A DNA stretch of 64,000 bases from Hirsutella rhossiliensis (lineage: Eukaryota > Ascomycota > Sordariomycetes > Hypocreales > Ophiocordycipitaceae), in the NCBI RefSeq assembly GCF_020360975.1, contig NW_025408667.1, forward strand, positions 6,076,001-6,140,000, given 5' to 3'. The notes under the pieces are model-generated. The model was not told the DNA's origin. It ran no database searches and was given only the letters and a program-made list of their open reading frames with translations. Numbering within the stretch: position 1 is the first letter of the stretch; every line of letters begins with the position of its first letter. Positions 11,140 through 21,844 of this stretch are shown here, piece after piece. The position numbers and the translations under genes were made by a program.

Positions 11140-11325
11140 ATGCCTCCTTGTTCAGAGTGCAATGACGAGGGCATGGTTGGCACATCTATCTGCCCAAAAT
11201 GCAACGGATACGGCGGAGCTAAACGAAATGCGCATTTGGATGTTCTTTCATACAGCACATCACAGCGGTGCATTTGGGTACGGGCATCTCTATTCACCCA
11301 AAAAAAAAAATTGTCGACATACTAG
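11140..11325 (+). CDS. small DnaJ-like cysteine-rich (zinc-ribbon) protein
   Basis: From the ATG at 11140 the product begins MPPCSECNDEGMVGT and contains two CxxCxxxG-type knuckles, CSECNDEG and CPKCNGYG, ten residues apart. That arrangement is the signature of the DnaJ central zinc-binding domain (CxxCxGxG) and of small fungal proteins that carry only this domain. Unspliced, the frame gives 61 residues ending KKKLSTY. An alternative splice from GTACGG at 11278 to TAG at about 11323 would end it as RCIWD after about 47 residues, which avoids the poly-A-coded lysines. A J domain is absent. The TATA box upstream and the dense cysteine spacing argue for a real gene; the role is unknown. Confidence 0.6.
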   Translation: MPPCSECNDEGMVGTSICPKCNGYGGAKRNAHLDVLSYSTSQRCIWVRASLFTQKKKLSTY

Positions 11326-11704
11326 GACTGATGTGCCTTAAAGGATGATCACATCAATGCTATTAACCCGTTGAATGGGATATTATAAATCGATTGTATA
11401 TGGCATCTTAGCGAGGCGTTACAAATCTGGAAATGAGGAATCCGAGAAAACAGACTTGCCCGTAATCTCACAAGAGCAGGTCGTTCAATGTTACCCAGCG
11501 AGGCAGGGCATAGCAAGTTGCATGTACTGGATACATCTCTTTGAACCAATGAACGTGTCTACACTAAAATCCTGACTGAATACGTACACGCTACTTCCCA
11601 GATTATGGTGCCATCAAGCCAAATCTAACGAATCAGGACGGGTTTAATTGACCTCGGAGCAGGGTAACAGCGTCCCATCACTGTCTAAGCCAAATGAGGG
11701 TACG
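11326..11704. other. AT-richer intergenic region
   Basis: I see nothing gene-like. Short open frames on both strands lack motifs, and the sequence leads directly into the Helitron 5'-type fragment. Confidence 0.5.
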
Positions 11705-11762
11705 TGTCACAAAACTGCGCTCCGAACCAAGAATGGAAAGGCTCATCCCGGTTGCCGCGGCT

Positions 11763-11915
11763 GAGTGCCTGAGGAACGAGTGGCGGTGAAGTCTGGCTTG
11801 CAGGCACGAAGCGGCATGTGATCCGTGCGTAGGGTGGTGGAGGAACGCGGGGGAAGGCCGCGGAAGAAAGAAAGGTCCTTTCGTCTCTTCGTTCCTCAAG
11901 GCACACACTGGAGAG
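11763..11915 (-). repeat. solo Helitron-2-type 5' terminal fragment
   Basis: This segment matches the 5' (right) end of Helitron-2 at about 19308-19426 and of Helitron-1 at about 7870-8033: GTGGCGGTGAAG, GAAGCGGCATG, CCGTGCGTAGG and the closing CTTCGTTCCTCAAGGCAC are shared. The rest of the element is absent on its left, so it is an orphan terminal piece. The motif GCCTTGAGGAACG recurs inverted at 11939-11951, giving a potential hairpin with GTTCCTCAAGGC at 11900-11911. Confidence 0.65.
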
Positions 11916-12179
11916 CGGCCCCTTGCAGGGTCCGCCAATGCCTTGAGGAACGGGACTGAATTTGGTTCCACACTGGCAGGTCTGCTGAGACGATGAGGCT
12001 TGCTCCCGGTAGTGTGGCTGCTTGGACGCCATTTTACCCCGCCACAACAAGGTGGGTTGAGGGCGGGCGGGGTAAGAACGCGGAGGTAACTTGTAAGGCC
12101 ATCATCTCGAAGGGCAAAGGAGTCTGAACTGTTCGCGAATCATGCAGTAAAGTGTAACAGTTTGTTAAGAATCGACTCA

Positions 12180-12850
12180 ATGCCTCCGATTGATTACTCA
12201 AAGTGGGACAACATCGACACCGATTCGGAGCCAGAGGCATCGCCCCAGCAAGCGCCAGCAGCAAAACCCACCCCGCCGCCCACGCATGCCTCGCCGCCGA
12301 TGGGTACATCAGGTTTGAAACGCACAGCAAGTCGGGGCATGTCGAAGCTGTCATTGTCCGATGTGAGGCCGAGAAACGCAAGTTTCCCCTTTGGTCTGCC
12401 ACTACAATCCCTGCGAATCATGTCGTGTTTTCGCAGTCAGTGCCGTCCGTCCCAGGGCTCATCGAGGTCCCGCTGGTCCTGGATCGGACGGGGACTCAGT
12501 CCGTCAACGAGGCAGACCTCGACAACCAGATTGCTACGTACCTCAATATTGATGCCAACTCCGGGTTTGCACCTCCAGACTGGCAGTCACAAGTTGGCAC
12601 CGTCGTGGTCGCGCGCAAGGACAGGAAGCCATTTTATCCGCAGCATCTCGAAGGAGTGTGGATGTTCTGCGACCATATCCTGGACCTGTTCGGGGAAGGA
12701 GACGGGCCGCCGAGGTGGCTTTACAGCCGCCAGGCGTTCGACGAATGGTGGGTAAATTATTGTGAGGAGCAAAAGCGCTTACGTCCTGGGAAGGGAGGGG
12801 AGCGAGATCCGGACGACTGGCGTGCGGTCCGGTCACCTTATGAAGTGTAG
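12180..12850 (+). CDS. conserved fungal hypothetical protein, apparent frameshift
   Basis: The start at 12180 (MPPIDYSKWDNIDTDSEPE) recalls the 'YSKWD' N terminus of Cdc37-like proteins and of an uncharacterised fungal family. The first 50-60 residues are in one frame; from about 12330 the conserved body is in another frame: VEAVIVRCEAEKRKFPLW, ADLDNQIATYLNID, SGFAPPDWQSQVGTVVVARK, HLEGVWMFCDHILDLFGEG, and the end DPDDWRAVRSPYEV at 12850. The body is well preserved, so the single shift is either a recent mutation or a base error. The gene ends 66 bp from the helicase stop of the convergent Helitron-2, so it may be a flanking host gene or a passenger picked up by the Helitron. No known catalytic motif is visible. 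Confidence 0.65.
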
Positions 12851-12915
12851 GACGTCTACGTGCCGCGTTACGACGGGCGAAAGGTCAAACTATAAGGATG
12901 GTTAGTATACTAGCA

Positions 12916-14927
12916 CTACTTTTCGAAACCTTGGTCCTTGTATAACCGTCTTGTTTCCGCGGCCAAGTTCTTGAGTCTCTGCATTCCATCAAGAATGGCC
13001 TGATCGAGCCCATTGCCAATGAAGTCATGGTGTCTCACGGGATTAAGAAGCTTGATGCCCCGAAGCGAGGTGCACCTGGATAGTTGCACATAGAGGCTCG
13101 TAAAATCGCACTTGGAGGGTTCACCATTGGTCACACGATTTCCACGCAGCTCCAACAGTACTTCGACGAATGTTTTACCCTGGGCTTTGTAATCAGTGAG
13201 AACGAACGCTGGTACAGCGGGCAGTCCACGTCGCGTGCATCTTGCGGATAAGAACTTGAAGTGAGAGTTAGTCGAATCAAGTGTATGCGACATGGGCCGG
13301 ATAAGTACTGTCCCCACCGGGAGGACGGTATCGCCAAGGTCTTCGTCTCCTCGGACTGCAGAAGAATGCCGAGCGGTGGCCCGAAGTGGATGGTCACGTC
13401 ATCTGCCAAGCAGTATCCCGGGTGATTGGGATCGATTATCACGTCCACGGCAGTAAAGTCAGCCCCATTCACCACCTTCAGGCCAGTGTAGATGTTCTTG
13501 TTCACAACCACGGGCATGCCCTGGGCGTAGAAGAAGACGCCGGGGACTTTGCAGGCAGAGTCGTCGCCTTGTCCGATGGTTCGCGCTATGAGGTTTGGAG
13601 ACAGCGTGCCGTTGCGCCAGGTGTGAGTCGAGACAAAGATACGGATGTGCCGCTTGTTGAAGCGCGCCCAGCCCACAACAGCTTCCATGTTGAGGGCCCA
13701 CCGGGTGCGGTTCAGCGGCGTTATAGCGCGCAAACCATCGTGGAAGGTGATTTGCGAGCGTCCTACAATGTTGGCATTGAGCAAGCTCAGATCTTCATGG
13801 GTCTGGCGCCCGTTACGAACTCGATCCAGGAGTGCACGGAGCTGGGGATCGTTGCGTGCGCGGACTTGGTCTTCGAGGAGCACCACGGTTTTGAACAGAT
13901 GCCACAATCTGCAGCCGCTGTGGTGAGATATGGTCGCTTGTCGCAAGGGGGTCTCTGTTCGGTCCGGCGGTCTGATGATCAGTAGGCTTGTCTCCCGCAC
14001 GGGGGCGAACTGGTAGAAGTCTCCCATCAGTAGAACGACGGGCATGCCGCCAAACGGTTCGTCCGGACAGTCACGGAGTGCCTGCAGGTAATGACTGACG
14101 TTGTGCAGAGTGGCTCCTCCCAGCATACTGACCTCGTCAATCACGAGTACCAGCTTCTGTTTCCAGATCCACTTCTTCGCCTCCGAGAAGGGGGGAGGCG
14201 GTTTGTTTGGATCGCGATGGGAATCTAACCCACAGGCCGAGTGGATCGTCGTGCCGCCAATCTGGGCCGCCGAACTGCCCGACGTGCCGGTTATCTGCAG
14301 AAGATGCGGCTGGTTCCTCGCCGCGAACACGTCCTTCAGGGCATCGATAATCCTCGACTTTCCCGTGCCACCCGGCCCGCCGGTGTATTGAAGATGCTGA
14401 CCCGCTGAGTCCGGATTAGCAGTATACTTGTCCAGAAACAGGCAAACGAGTTGAAGGGCCATGGTCTGTAGATAGTTCAGTGTAAAGCTGGCCGCGGCGG
14501 TGTGTCCCATCTCCGCGAAGCTAGTTGCCGGACTGACGTCGACAAGCATCCGAGGGCCTCGTTCATTGAGGTCGCTGCCCGGGAGCGCAGCAGGGGACTC
14601 CGTATCGCCGTAGCGAGCTAGCGTATCGTCGATGTCGGCGCCATCCGCGGAAAGCATGGTCCCCTGGGAACCACCCTCAATGTCGTCTAGCATCCGAAGA
14701 TGCAATAGTTGTTGGGCCTTGGCCGCTGCCTGGACATCGTCTCGAGATATGGGGAGTTGACACAAGGCGTCACCTTGATCATGGGGCATATTCCGGTACA
14801 GATCCTCTTGACGTTGGACAAAAGGTTGCTCTTCTCCAGCCGGGTTCTCTTCGCACAGATCGTGTATTAAACCTCCAAGGACGGGTGAGTCTTTTGTGGC
14901 GTCCGTGTCCTGCACGGCATTTCGCAA
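12916..14927 (-). pseudogene. Helitron-2 PIF1-like helicase part
   Basis: The long frame 14927-13131 contains the helicase core: Walker A GGPGGTGKSRIIDAL, then GTTIHSACGL, Walker B VLVIDEVSMLGG, and GDFYQFAPVR. The C-terminal end continues in another frame from about 13250 to 12916 with VLTDYKAQGKTFVEVL and LYVQLSRCTSLRGIKLL, the PIF1/RecD-like motif V-VI region. One frameshift near 13250 therefore removes the last helicase motifs from the main reading. In Helitrons this helicase unwinds DNA during rolling-circle strand transfer. Confidence 0.88.
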
Positions 14928-15683
14928 AATCTGGGTAGAGCTCTGTAGGCCTGACGATGAGCCATCGCTGGAGGCTCTTCTTCGTATCGGCCATCGTCAA
15001 GCGGGTACTCAACGTCAATTGTGTCGTCGCCCTCCGACCGACTGGCCCAGAGCTTCGCGTCCTTACGCGCGTCTTCGGCAGACTTTCTCAAAAGACAAAT
15101 GTTAGAGACGTAGAAACGGAGGCGGGGACAAAGGCCCGCTCGATGCGTCGTCCATATGTCGGTTATATCACCTAGGCTCTCAGAAGTGAAGTTTTCCCAA
15201 GGGACGAATAACGCCAAATGTAGGACAGAGTTTCTACACAGAGTGTCAGACGGAGCCAAAACGGTGCCGGGGGTTAGAGCGTACCGCTTAATATAGACTG
15301 GGTGATCGTCCTCGTGGTCGTCGCTGATGTATCCTTGGAAGATCGGGACGGCGTACTGGTCGGGCCGTCGAAGCTTTTGCATCCAGCCTTCACAGTCTGA
15401 ATCCTGGCCATCGAGAAAAATGTGAGTCATCTTCACTCCGACCATTTCGACGCACCAAGTGAATCATTGACATGTAGTCATACAGGCATAAGTCTTGTAG
15501 AACATGACCGCGGTAGGCGTACGCCTCCAGGCATAATAGGGTTCGCCCTCCTTGCCTCAGAGGGATTGTCTCTGGGGGCTGTTCGGCGTCCGTGAGCTCG
15601 CCGGCCTGATGGCGGAGATGCGCCCATAGCCGAAAGATTGTCCAGTATAGGGCCGTCAAGTTCAAGAAGGACCAATGCGGCAC
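14867..15683 (-). pseudogene. Helitron-2 linker between Rep and helicase
   Basis: Two overlapping frames (15683-15390 and 15445-14867) make up the segment between Rep and helicase. Readable parts include PHWSFLNLTALYWTIFRLWA, CLEAYAYRGHVLQDLCLYDY, LRRPDQYAVPIFQGYISDD and LHLALFVPWENF. The last is a conserved block of fungal Helitron proteins just before the helicase. Helitron-1 stops inside this segment, right after the codons for DYMSMIH. Confidence 0.78.
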
Positions 15684-15699
15684 GTTGGTAAAGTCGGTG

Positions 15700-17327
15700 T
15701 CATATCCAAGGAGGTGGTAACAAACCTCGACAGCCGAGTTGTCGCTCGGAGAAGATGCGATTTGCCGTTCTCATCAGGAATTGACGGCTTTCGTTCAATA
15801 CCGCCTGGTGCCTCTCGTCGGGCAGGGCGGGACCTGGCGCGCGAGACGTCGGACGACCGGCCTCGCGAAGTTGGCGGGCAACCTCGGTGGCGAGAATGCG
15901 CTTCCACATCGGCGTATCCAGCTTGGTGGCGTAGTTCGTGATGTAGTACACCATGGCCAGGCCCTTGGTCTTGGTCAAGATCATCGAGACGTCGTGGTTG
16001 TGGCGAAGGCCGACCGCCAACGACTTGTTATACCGGTTGACGAGTGGATGGTTGCGCCGAATCTGAAGCAAGCCATCCTCTGTGAATCCTGTCTGCTCGA
16101 CGATCTTCCACGGTGCCTTGAAGCGGCAGGCTGTCCGTCTCTGTTGATCTGCCCCCCGGTCGATGACCCCCTTCAAAGAATACTTAAGGCAGGTGTATGT
16201 GTGGGAGTGCACCTGGCAACAGTATGCGATAAAATTGGATTCGTCTTCAAAAGCCGCAGTGAGAGCCGAGGTGCTGGTCATGACCTCCTCCACGGGATCG
16301 ATGGGCTTCCTCTCCTGTCGCACGGCTTTTCCGGCATCTTCATCTAGACACTCATGAAAGACGGAGTCTATATATCGAATCACCTGGGCGCGATATGCTT
16401 CTTCCGCGGGATTGGCCATGTCGTCTATCAAGTTCGGTAAGCGCATGTTGCCGTCCAGCCAGAGGAGTCCATGCAAGTGGAGGCTGCCTCGCTCATTCGT
16501 TTCCACCGTCGCGTAGTAGTGGCTGATCTTCCCGAAGATCGATTCCCGGCCTGTATTCACATACTTTTCAAAGAATAGGATATTTCTCGGTGGAAGAAGA
16601 TGGCCGAGCTGACCGGATCCATGGTGCTCAGGGCGATCCTGTCGTACTTTTCACGGAGATCGGCCAAAAGCTCCTTCGCAGACTCGTAATCGTGGAGCCT
16701 ATGAATGGCAAGCTTCATCTTTACCGGGTTATTAATGTCGTTGGGACTGATGGTAATCCAGATTGCAGGCATACCGGCGCGGATGTCTAGAGCTTGTATC
16801 TTCCTCCGCATAAGTAAACGGGATTCGTTCGAGAGCGGCTGTGCATGGCCAAAGATCGACAGCTCGCGAAGCAAGAGCGATATGTCGGGGTCCGACGTAG
16901 TCCTCGTCTCCCGCATCTCCACTTCGGCCCTCTTCAGTCGGTCCTCGGTCAAGTTTGCATAGGCCTGCTCAAGTCTGTGGAAGGAATCTTTAGCGACACG
17001 GACCATGCTGATGCGGCGGTTGGTGGAGCGAAGGAGGGTGTTGAATACTAAGAAACAAAACACAGGATGGGTGGCGAATCGGCCTCCATGCCGTTGCAAT
17101 ACGTATCTGGTCCAGTATTGAAGAGAGTGATTCGGACGACGGTCGGCAGCGTCGCTTTGTCGGCTACGACTCGAGTCGCCCTTCGATTTCGGGCCGCCCC
17201 TTCCCCACGGAAAAAGCTTGGGAAATGTTCGAGGGAAGAAATCTTCGTGCAGGTTGTCTGCAAAGTCCGCACCACGTTCTACTCGGACAAACGGCTGATC
17301 TCCGTAGTTTGGACCTGCATAACGCAT
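15700..17327 (-). pseudogene. Helitron-2 Helitron_like_N plus Rep (HUH) nuclease region
   Basis: The frame 17327-16557 holds the Helitron_like_N domain: FPKLFPWGRGGPKSKGD, HPVFCFLVFNTLLR and AGMPAIWITISPNDINNPV. A one-base shift near 16560 leads into the frame 16560-15700, with TNERGSLHLHGLLWL as the HUH metal-binding motif (His-Leu-His) and MVYYITNYATK as the tyrosine motif, with two Tyr at the expected spacing. The region RNHPLVNRYNKSLAVGL lies between them. In active Helitrons this nuclease nicks and joins single strands. All key residues remain visible here even though the frame is broken. Confidence 0.85.
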
Positions 17328-17417
17328 GGTATAGAGCGGCCACGTGGATCCGGATTGGCGTTGGCCATGCCCGCCACAAACGACAGCTTATCGGTATCCG
17401 CAAAGGCAGCCGGTCCA

Positions 17418-19180
17418 TCAAGAGGAACATGGCGGATGCAGACGTCTCACATATGGTTTCAACTTCCTGGCCGATGGCAGCCGAGTCGGGGACAAGAGTC
17501 GCCAGCTCACCAGGAGAGGTCGAGTCTGCTCAGTCGATAGAGTACAGTCCAAGTCGCGAGACTCGTCGACGAAGGTGCCATCGATCGAGCTCACAAGTTC
17601 ATCGATGCTTCTGAAACTGTTTTCCTCCAAGCCTCGATCAGTGTCCGGGACTATGTGGTCAGTTTGAGTCCTCTCAACGGTCGACGGTTCCTCTCTCTGC
17701 ATGCGGTCCATGATGACGGTCGGAACAGTGGAGCCGTCGGCATACCGCCAGCCATCCATCTCTGCCTGGTCGATTGCGATATTCTCGTAAAGTGGGTTGT
17801 TCCTTTGCAGCCATGCCAGGGCGGCCGCCACTCGAGATTTGCGCACCTGAAGCAGGTGTCTGACGTCTGCGGAGCCAGGCTTAGCCGAACCGCTCCAAGA
17901 GACGTGGATATTCTCAATGGTCTGCAGCAAGGGATGGGGAAGAACGGTGGTAACAAGATCGTCCACCTTGTTCGGAAAGACGACGATATGTCCTTTCACG
18001 TGCTTGCGGTAGCTGATTCCGGAACGGGTCTTGTTGTCGACCGTGAACTTGGTGATATAGCCAAAGGGCGCATGCAGGGCAATGAGTCTCTCCTCAACGG
18101 GAGAGAGGTCATCAAGCTCGCCAGGGTACCGATGTTCGCAACCGATGGCCATATTGTTGACCGAGCAGGCTTTGGGCAGCCGTCCACCGTCGAAGCTGGC
18201 GCGACACTCGCGGCATACGTCAACTCCGCGCGCTCGTGCGGCGGAAGGCAAGCGCCACACTTCTGGATGGTCCTGGTCGCCTGCAGCAGGAGGGCGACAA
18301 TCGACCCCTCCACTGCATGGTTGAGAGCTCGCAAGGTGGGGTCTTTCTATAGCAGAAGACGCAGTGAGAAATGGGCAACGTCCTCTCGTCCGTAAACGCC
18401 TGGTAGAACGATCTAGGAGCTGCTACCTGAAGGGCACGTGGAACTTCGTTGCACCAGGATCTTGTTGACGATGCCTGCTCTTTAGAGCGGAAACGGGCGT
18501 CATGGTGATGTAGCGCAGACTCGACAGAGTCTCGCTGGAGTTGGACGGTTTCTTGCGTAGGCCCGGGCCTCGTGGGGAAGCGCCCCGTCCGTGTGGGCGA
18601 TGAAGGGCGAAGCGGTTGTTCCGCCCTGGATCGACTCGGTGATGGAGAGGCCGGCGTCTGCGTGTGTCTTTTGGAGGAGCGCGTTGGCTGCGTGGGGTGG
18701 AGTGGGAGGTGTCTCCTCTTCTCTGTGTCGTTTCGGCGATGGAGCGGCCGGCGGCTGCGCGTGTCTTTTGGAGGAGCGCCTTAGCCGCGTGGGAGGTGGA
18801 GTGGAGGGTGATAGCCCCTCTCTAGGTCGTCTCGGTGATGCAGTCGCTGGCAGCTGCGTTTGTCTTCTAGGGGAGTGTTTTGGCTGCGTTGGAGGTGGAG
18901 TGGAGGGCGCTTGCTCTTCTCGGGGTCGTCTCGGGGATGGGTTGTTCGGCTGTTGCGTGTGTGCGGTATATTGGAATTGAGCTTCACGGCGGCGGGATCG
19001 TTCTTCGGCGCGCTGGCGGTCCATATCGTGCAAGACGCGGAGGATCTCGTCGTGGGGAACCCTGATAAGCGGTGAAGGTCGTTGATAGGAACGGCGCTGC
19101 TGGGATCTCTGCGATTCAAGATCACCCAAAGTGCGGCGAACCTCCTCGGGCGAGACCGTGACGGGGTGTTCTCGTGGCAT
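17418..19180 (-). pseudogene. Helitron-2 N-terminal Pro-rich and DUF6570-like region
   Basis: The start ATG at 19180 (MPREHPVTVSPEEVRRTLG) corresponds to that of Helitron-1. A Pro-rich minisatellite region follows, then a Cys-rich segment and the DUF6570-like block (SVNNMAIG, GELDDLSPVEERLIALHAPF, HVKGHIVVFPNKVDD) down to about 17418. A two-base loss in the third repeat unit (near 18690) and indels around 18270-18335 shift the frame. Helitron-1 is continuous over the 18.3 kb interval while this copy is continuous where Helitron-1 is shifted at 6830, so the two copies decayed independently. Confidence 0.8.
18590..18990 (-). repeat. 99-bp minisatellite, about four units, inside Helitron-2
   Basis: About four tandem 99-bp units encode 33-residue Pro/Arg-rich repeats (SPRRPRE, STPPPTQPKHSPRR). 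One unit has lost two bases, which shifts the protein frame. Helitron-1 has two units at this place. Confidence 0.78.
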
Positions 19181-19426
19181 GGTGCACGGTGATGGCTGTG
19201 AACAATCGGTACGAGAAAGGAGAGTTGGCCCCGGAGAGTGGGACCGGGGCGGGAGCGGGACGGGAACGGGCAGCAGGAACAGGAAGGTTGGTGGGGAAAA
19301 AGAACAGGTGGCGGTGAAGAGTGGCTGGTGGGCACGGAGCGGCATGCGGTCCGTGCGTAGGGGGTAGAGGATGTGGAGGTGTGGCGAAGGACGCGGAAGG
19401 AAGAACCTTTCGTTCCTCAAGGCACC

Positions 19427-19563
19427 TCATCCGCTACCCAGATCGCGTTCCGTTCCCTGGACAACGACGTTCAACCGACGCCCACGAACCATAGCAGGTA
19501 GTCACTTTATTCCATATTCGTTGACATCACGCTAATACTAGCCAGTTAAACACTTAGGCAGCA
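19427..19563 (+). promoter_or_regulatory. leader of the split kinase gene with a probable 5' UTR intron
   Basis: Only 137 bp separate the Helitron-2 end from the kinase ATG at 19564. Within it, GTAGTCACTT near 19498 to ACTTAG near 19557, with a GCTAATAC branch-like site, forms a plausible 60-nt intron in the leader. Most of the native promoter has probably been displaced by Helitron-2. Confidence 0.4.
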
Positions 19564-19606
19564 ATGGAGATATGCGAAAAAGGCGAAATTTTCATCGAAA
19601 AAGACG

Positions 19607-19611
19607 ACGAC
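19607..19611. repeat. copia-1 target-site duplication, left (ACGAC)
   Basis: ACGAC directly precedes the TG of the left LTR and is repeated after the right LTR at 25703-25707. Confidence 0.9.
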
Positions 19612-19811
19612 TGTTGGATCCACCTGTGCACTAGGCACCGATCGCGCACGTATAACTAATCGACCGCGCTAGTCACGTGCGAGTAAGAGGTGAGACACAG
19701 GGAGGAAGGTCTTTGCACACAGTTTGTATGGGACACGTTTCCCTAGTTACACAAGATATAACCAATTGAACCAGTTCGAATAACCTCACTGCAGTGAAGA
19801 GCCTGTCCACA
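19612..19811 (+). repeat. copia-1 left LTR
   Basis: 200 bp, starting TGTTGGATCC and ending GCCTGTCCACA. It matches the right LTR at every position I compared. Confidence 0.93.
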
Positions 19812-20078
19812 CTGATCAGTGTCGCCCGGCAAAGGTGACACAGAACAGCAAGACGGAAGAGAGCTAACCTATCGTCACGCTCTGCAAAGCGAGCTCCTGA
19901 CGGTAGGATAGTTGCTACAACGCGCGGATTGCTACGAAGACTCTGCATCAGAGCCCACTCTAGTTATCCAACCGTGCCTAAGCTTTGCTGTCATCAGCGA
20001 CCCTTAGGCGTGCCCTATCGCACATTGATAACCTCATTGACACCCTGTGCCCTGTTTCTCAGCACACAGCCTGTCAAT

Positions 20079-21797
20079 ATGTCTGACAATTCATCTGCCG
20101 CACTAGCCCCGGCAACAGCCCAGGATACCCCGGCCAACGTGTCTCTCGAAGACAGGCAACTCGTTGAACGGAACCTGACGATCGTGGAGCTCCTTCACTC
20201 CCGATCAGGCATTTCGACGCGGATTTCCTCAACGAACCTATCACCCAGAGCTCCTCCCTTGTCCACCGCAACAGCTTCTTCTTAGGCTGTGTGGCAACAT
20301 ACACGGTGGATAAACGTAACCACGGAATTGCCCTGCTTGGGGATCTGTATAACGACTTCACGGGATGGAGCTATGATGACTTCGAACTAATCAACCCACG
20401 CCTTAGATCAAGACTCCGGACGCTTCTCAGAATTAGGGGGATCTATATGGGCAAGGCCAACTCTAGCATCTCTCGAGCTTTATGTGGCCTTCTAACAAGT
20501 AACGAACTTCCTGAATGGGATGAGAACGAGTTGCTTGGTCAAGAGGTTGCTGAAAACACCGTGGCATATAAGGTGAAACAGAAGCTGCTCCAAGGAACTG
20601 TTAAAGCGGCTATATCGTCACCGGCACCGGTAGTAATCCAGCAGCCAACTATTACCCGACCGGCGGAACCGGAATCCCCTCAGATCATTGAGACCCATCA
20701 ACCCGCTCAGCAAGAGCCTCAGCATCAATGGCGCGAATCCCTCGGTATCAGCAGACGCTCCCCGTACGGACTACCAACTTCCGAGATGCATACACGAGCA
20801 TTCCACCTGTTCGATTCGAGAACGAGGAAGTTGAGGCCGATCTCACGATTAGATTCATTAAGATATGGGACAAGAAACTAGCCTATACCGGCGAACCATA
20901 CGATATCTTCGATGACAAGATCCGGAAATTCATGAGCGTGTGCCGTCAAGCAAACATTCCTCCGTCTAAATTCCATGGTGTTTTCCCTTCGATTCTGGCC
21001 AAGGCTCAGTCCTTCTTTCTACACGAAATCAGCACTGATTTAACCTTCGCTGAGATGTATCAGAAGATGAAAGAGCACTTTGACACCGAAATCAACCAGA
21101 AGATGTATCATACCCACTGGAGCACCCTCACCTTCAGCCGACTTCGGGCTGAGATGCCCGGTAAGTCATCTGACGAGGTCCTCCAGGCCCTTCTTACGAA
21201 ATTGCGGCTCTGTAGAGAGCACTCGGGGATAAGTCTGGCGGCGAAGGTGGCCTGATCGATGCAACGCTCAGGGCGTGCCGTGGTGTGCCTGAATTCCGAC
21301 TCGCGATATACTCTCCCGCACCTACATTTGAGGGATTGGCATCACAGCTTCGATCATCGCTATCTGCCATGCAAGATGAACGATCTGAACAACCCAGTGG
21401 CCAATATCCCCAAGACCTGGATAGAGGACATGATCAGCACTTCGTGGATCGCAAATTTCAGCGAAATTCCGGCGGAACAAGAGGTCAATCACAAAGGCGT
21501 CAGCCAAATTGGAAGAAGAAATGCTACGTTTGCGGCAAGGAAGGTTGTTTCTCAACGAGACATCCTGAAAACGAGAGAAAAGCAGCCAAAGAGAAGTATC
21601 TACGAGAGAGAGGCTTCCACGGTCAATCTCGTTCGTATGCTATGTTCTTGGCTGACTATGAAGGGGAATCACAGGATCAGGATGACTCGAGCACCGAGGA
21701 ATCCGATGATTCTGACTCCTCTGACCCTTATGAATCGTTCTACGCTGCTGCGACCTTCTGTCCAACGAAGCTTTCCATCATCGGATCTCTCCAGTAG
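20079..21797 (+). pseudogene. copia-1 gag
   Basis: Gag most likely starts at the ATG at 20079 (MSDNSSAALAPATAQD). After a shift near 20205 it continues through DYNDFTGWSYDDF-type sequence (LYNDFTGWSYDDFELINP) and, after another shift near 20750, through FIKIWDKKLAYTGEPYDIFD, the capsid-like part seen in fungal copia gag. The C-terminal frame 21285-21797 carries a zinc-knuckle-like CYVCGKEGCFSTRHPENER and an acidic Ser/Asp-rich tail. At least three indels disrupt it. Confidence 0.8.
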
Positions 21798-21844
21798 GCA
21801 TCAAGTTATTCAACAGTGACGAACCCACACAATTCATACTAGAT

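Larger units (their letters stand above)
12916..19426 (-). mobile_element. Helitron-2, near full-length, frameshifted
   Basis: This 6.5 kb minus-strand element carries, in order, an N-terminal Pro-rich/DUF6570-like region, a Helitron_like_N domain, a Rep (HUH) nuclease region, a linker and a PIF1-like helicase. That is the RepHel organisation of rolling-circle transposons. The 5' side ends at about 19426, where similarity with Helitron-1 and the 11.8 kb fragment stops. The 3' end must lie close to 12850-12915, but I see no convincing terminal hairpin plus CTRR there. At least six frame changes split the coding region, so this copy is not autonomous. Confidence 0.85.

Noticed and set aside
13386..13985. 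199-residue plus-strand frame in Helitron-2
   Set aside because: It lies antisense to the well-conserved helicase and has no motif of its own.
18500..19420. 306-residue protein starting at 19420 with a hydrophobic N terminus
   Set aside because: The start upstream of MPREHP is not conserved in Helitron-1; the hydrophobic stretch lies in the element's non-coding 5' side.
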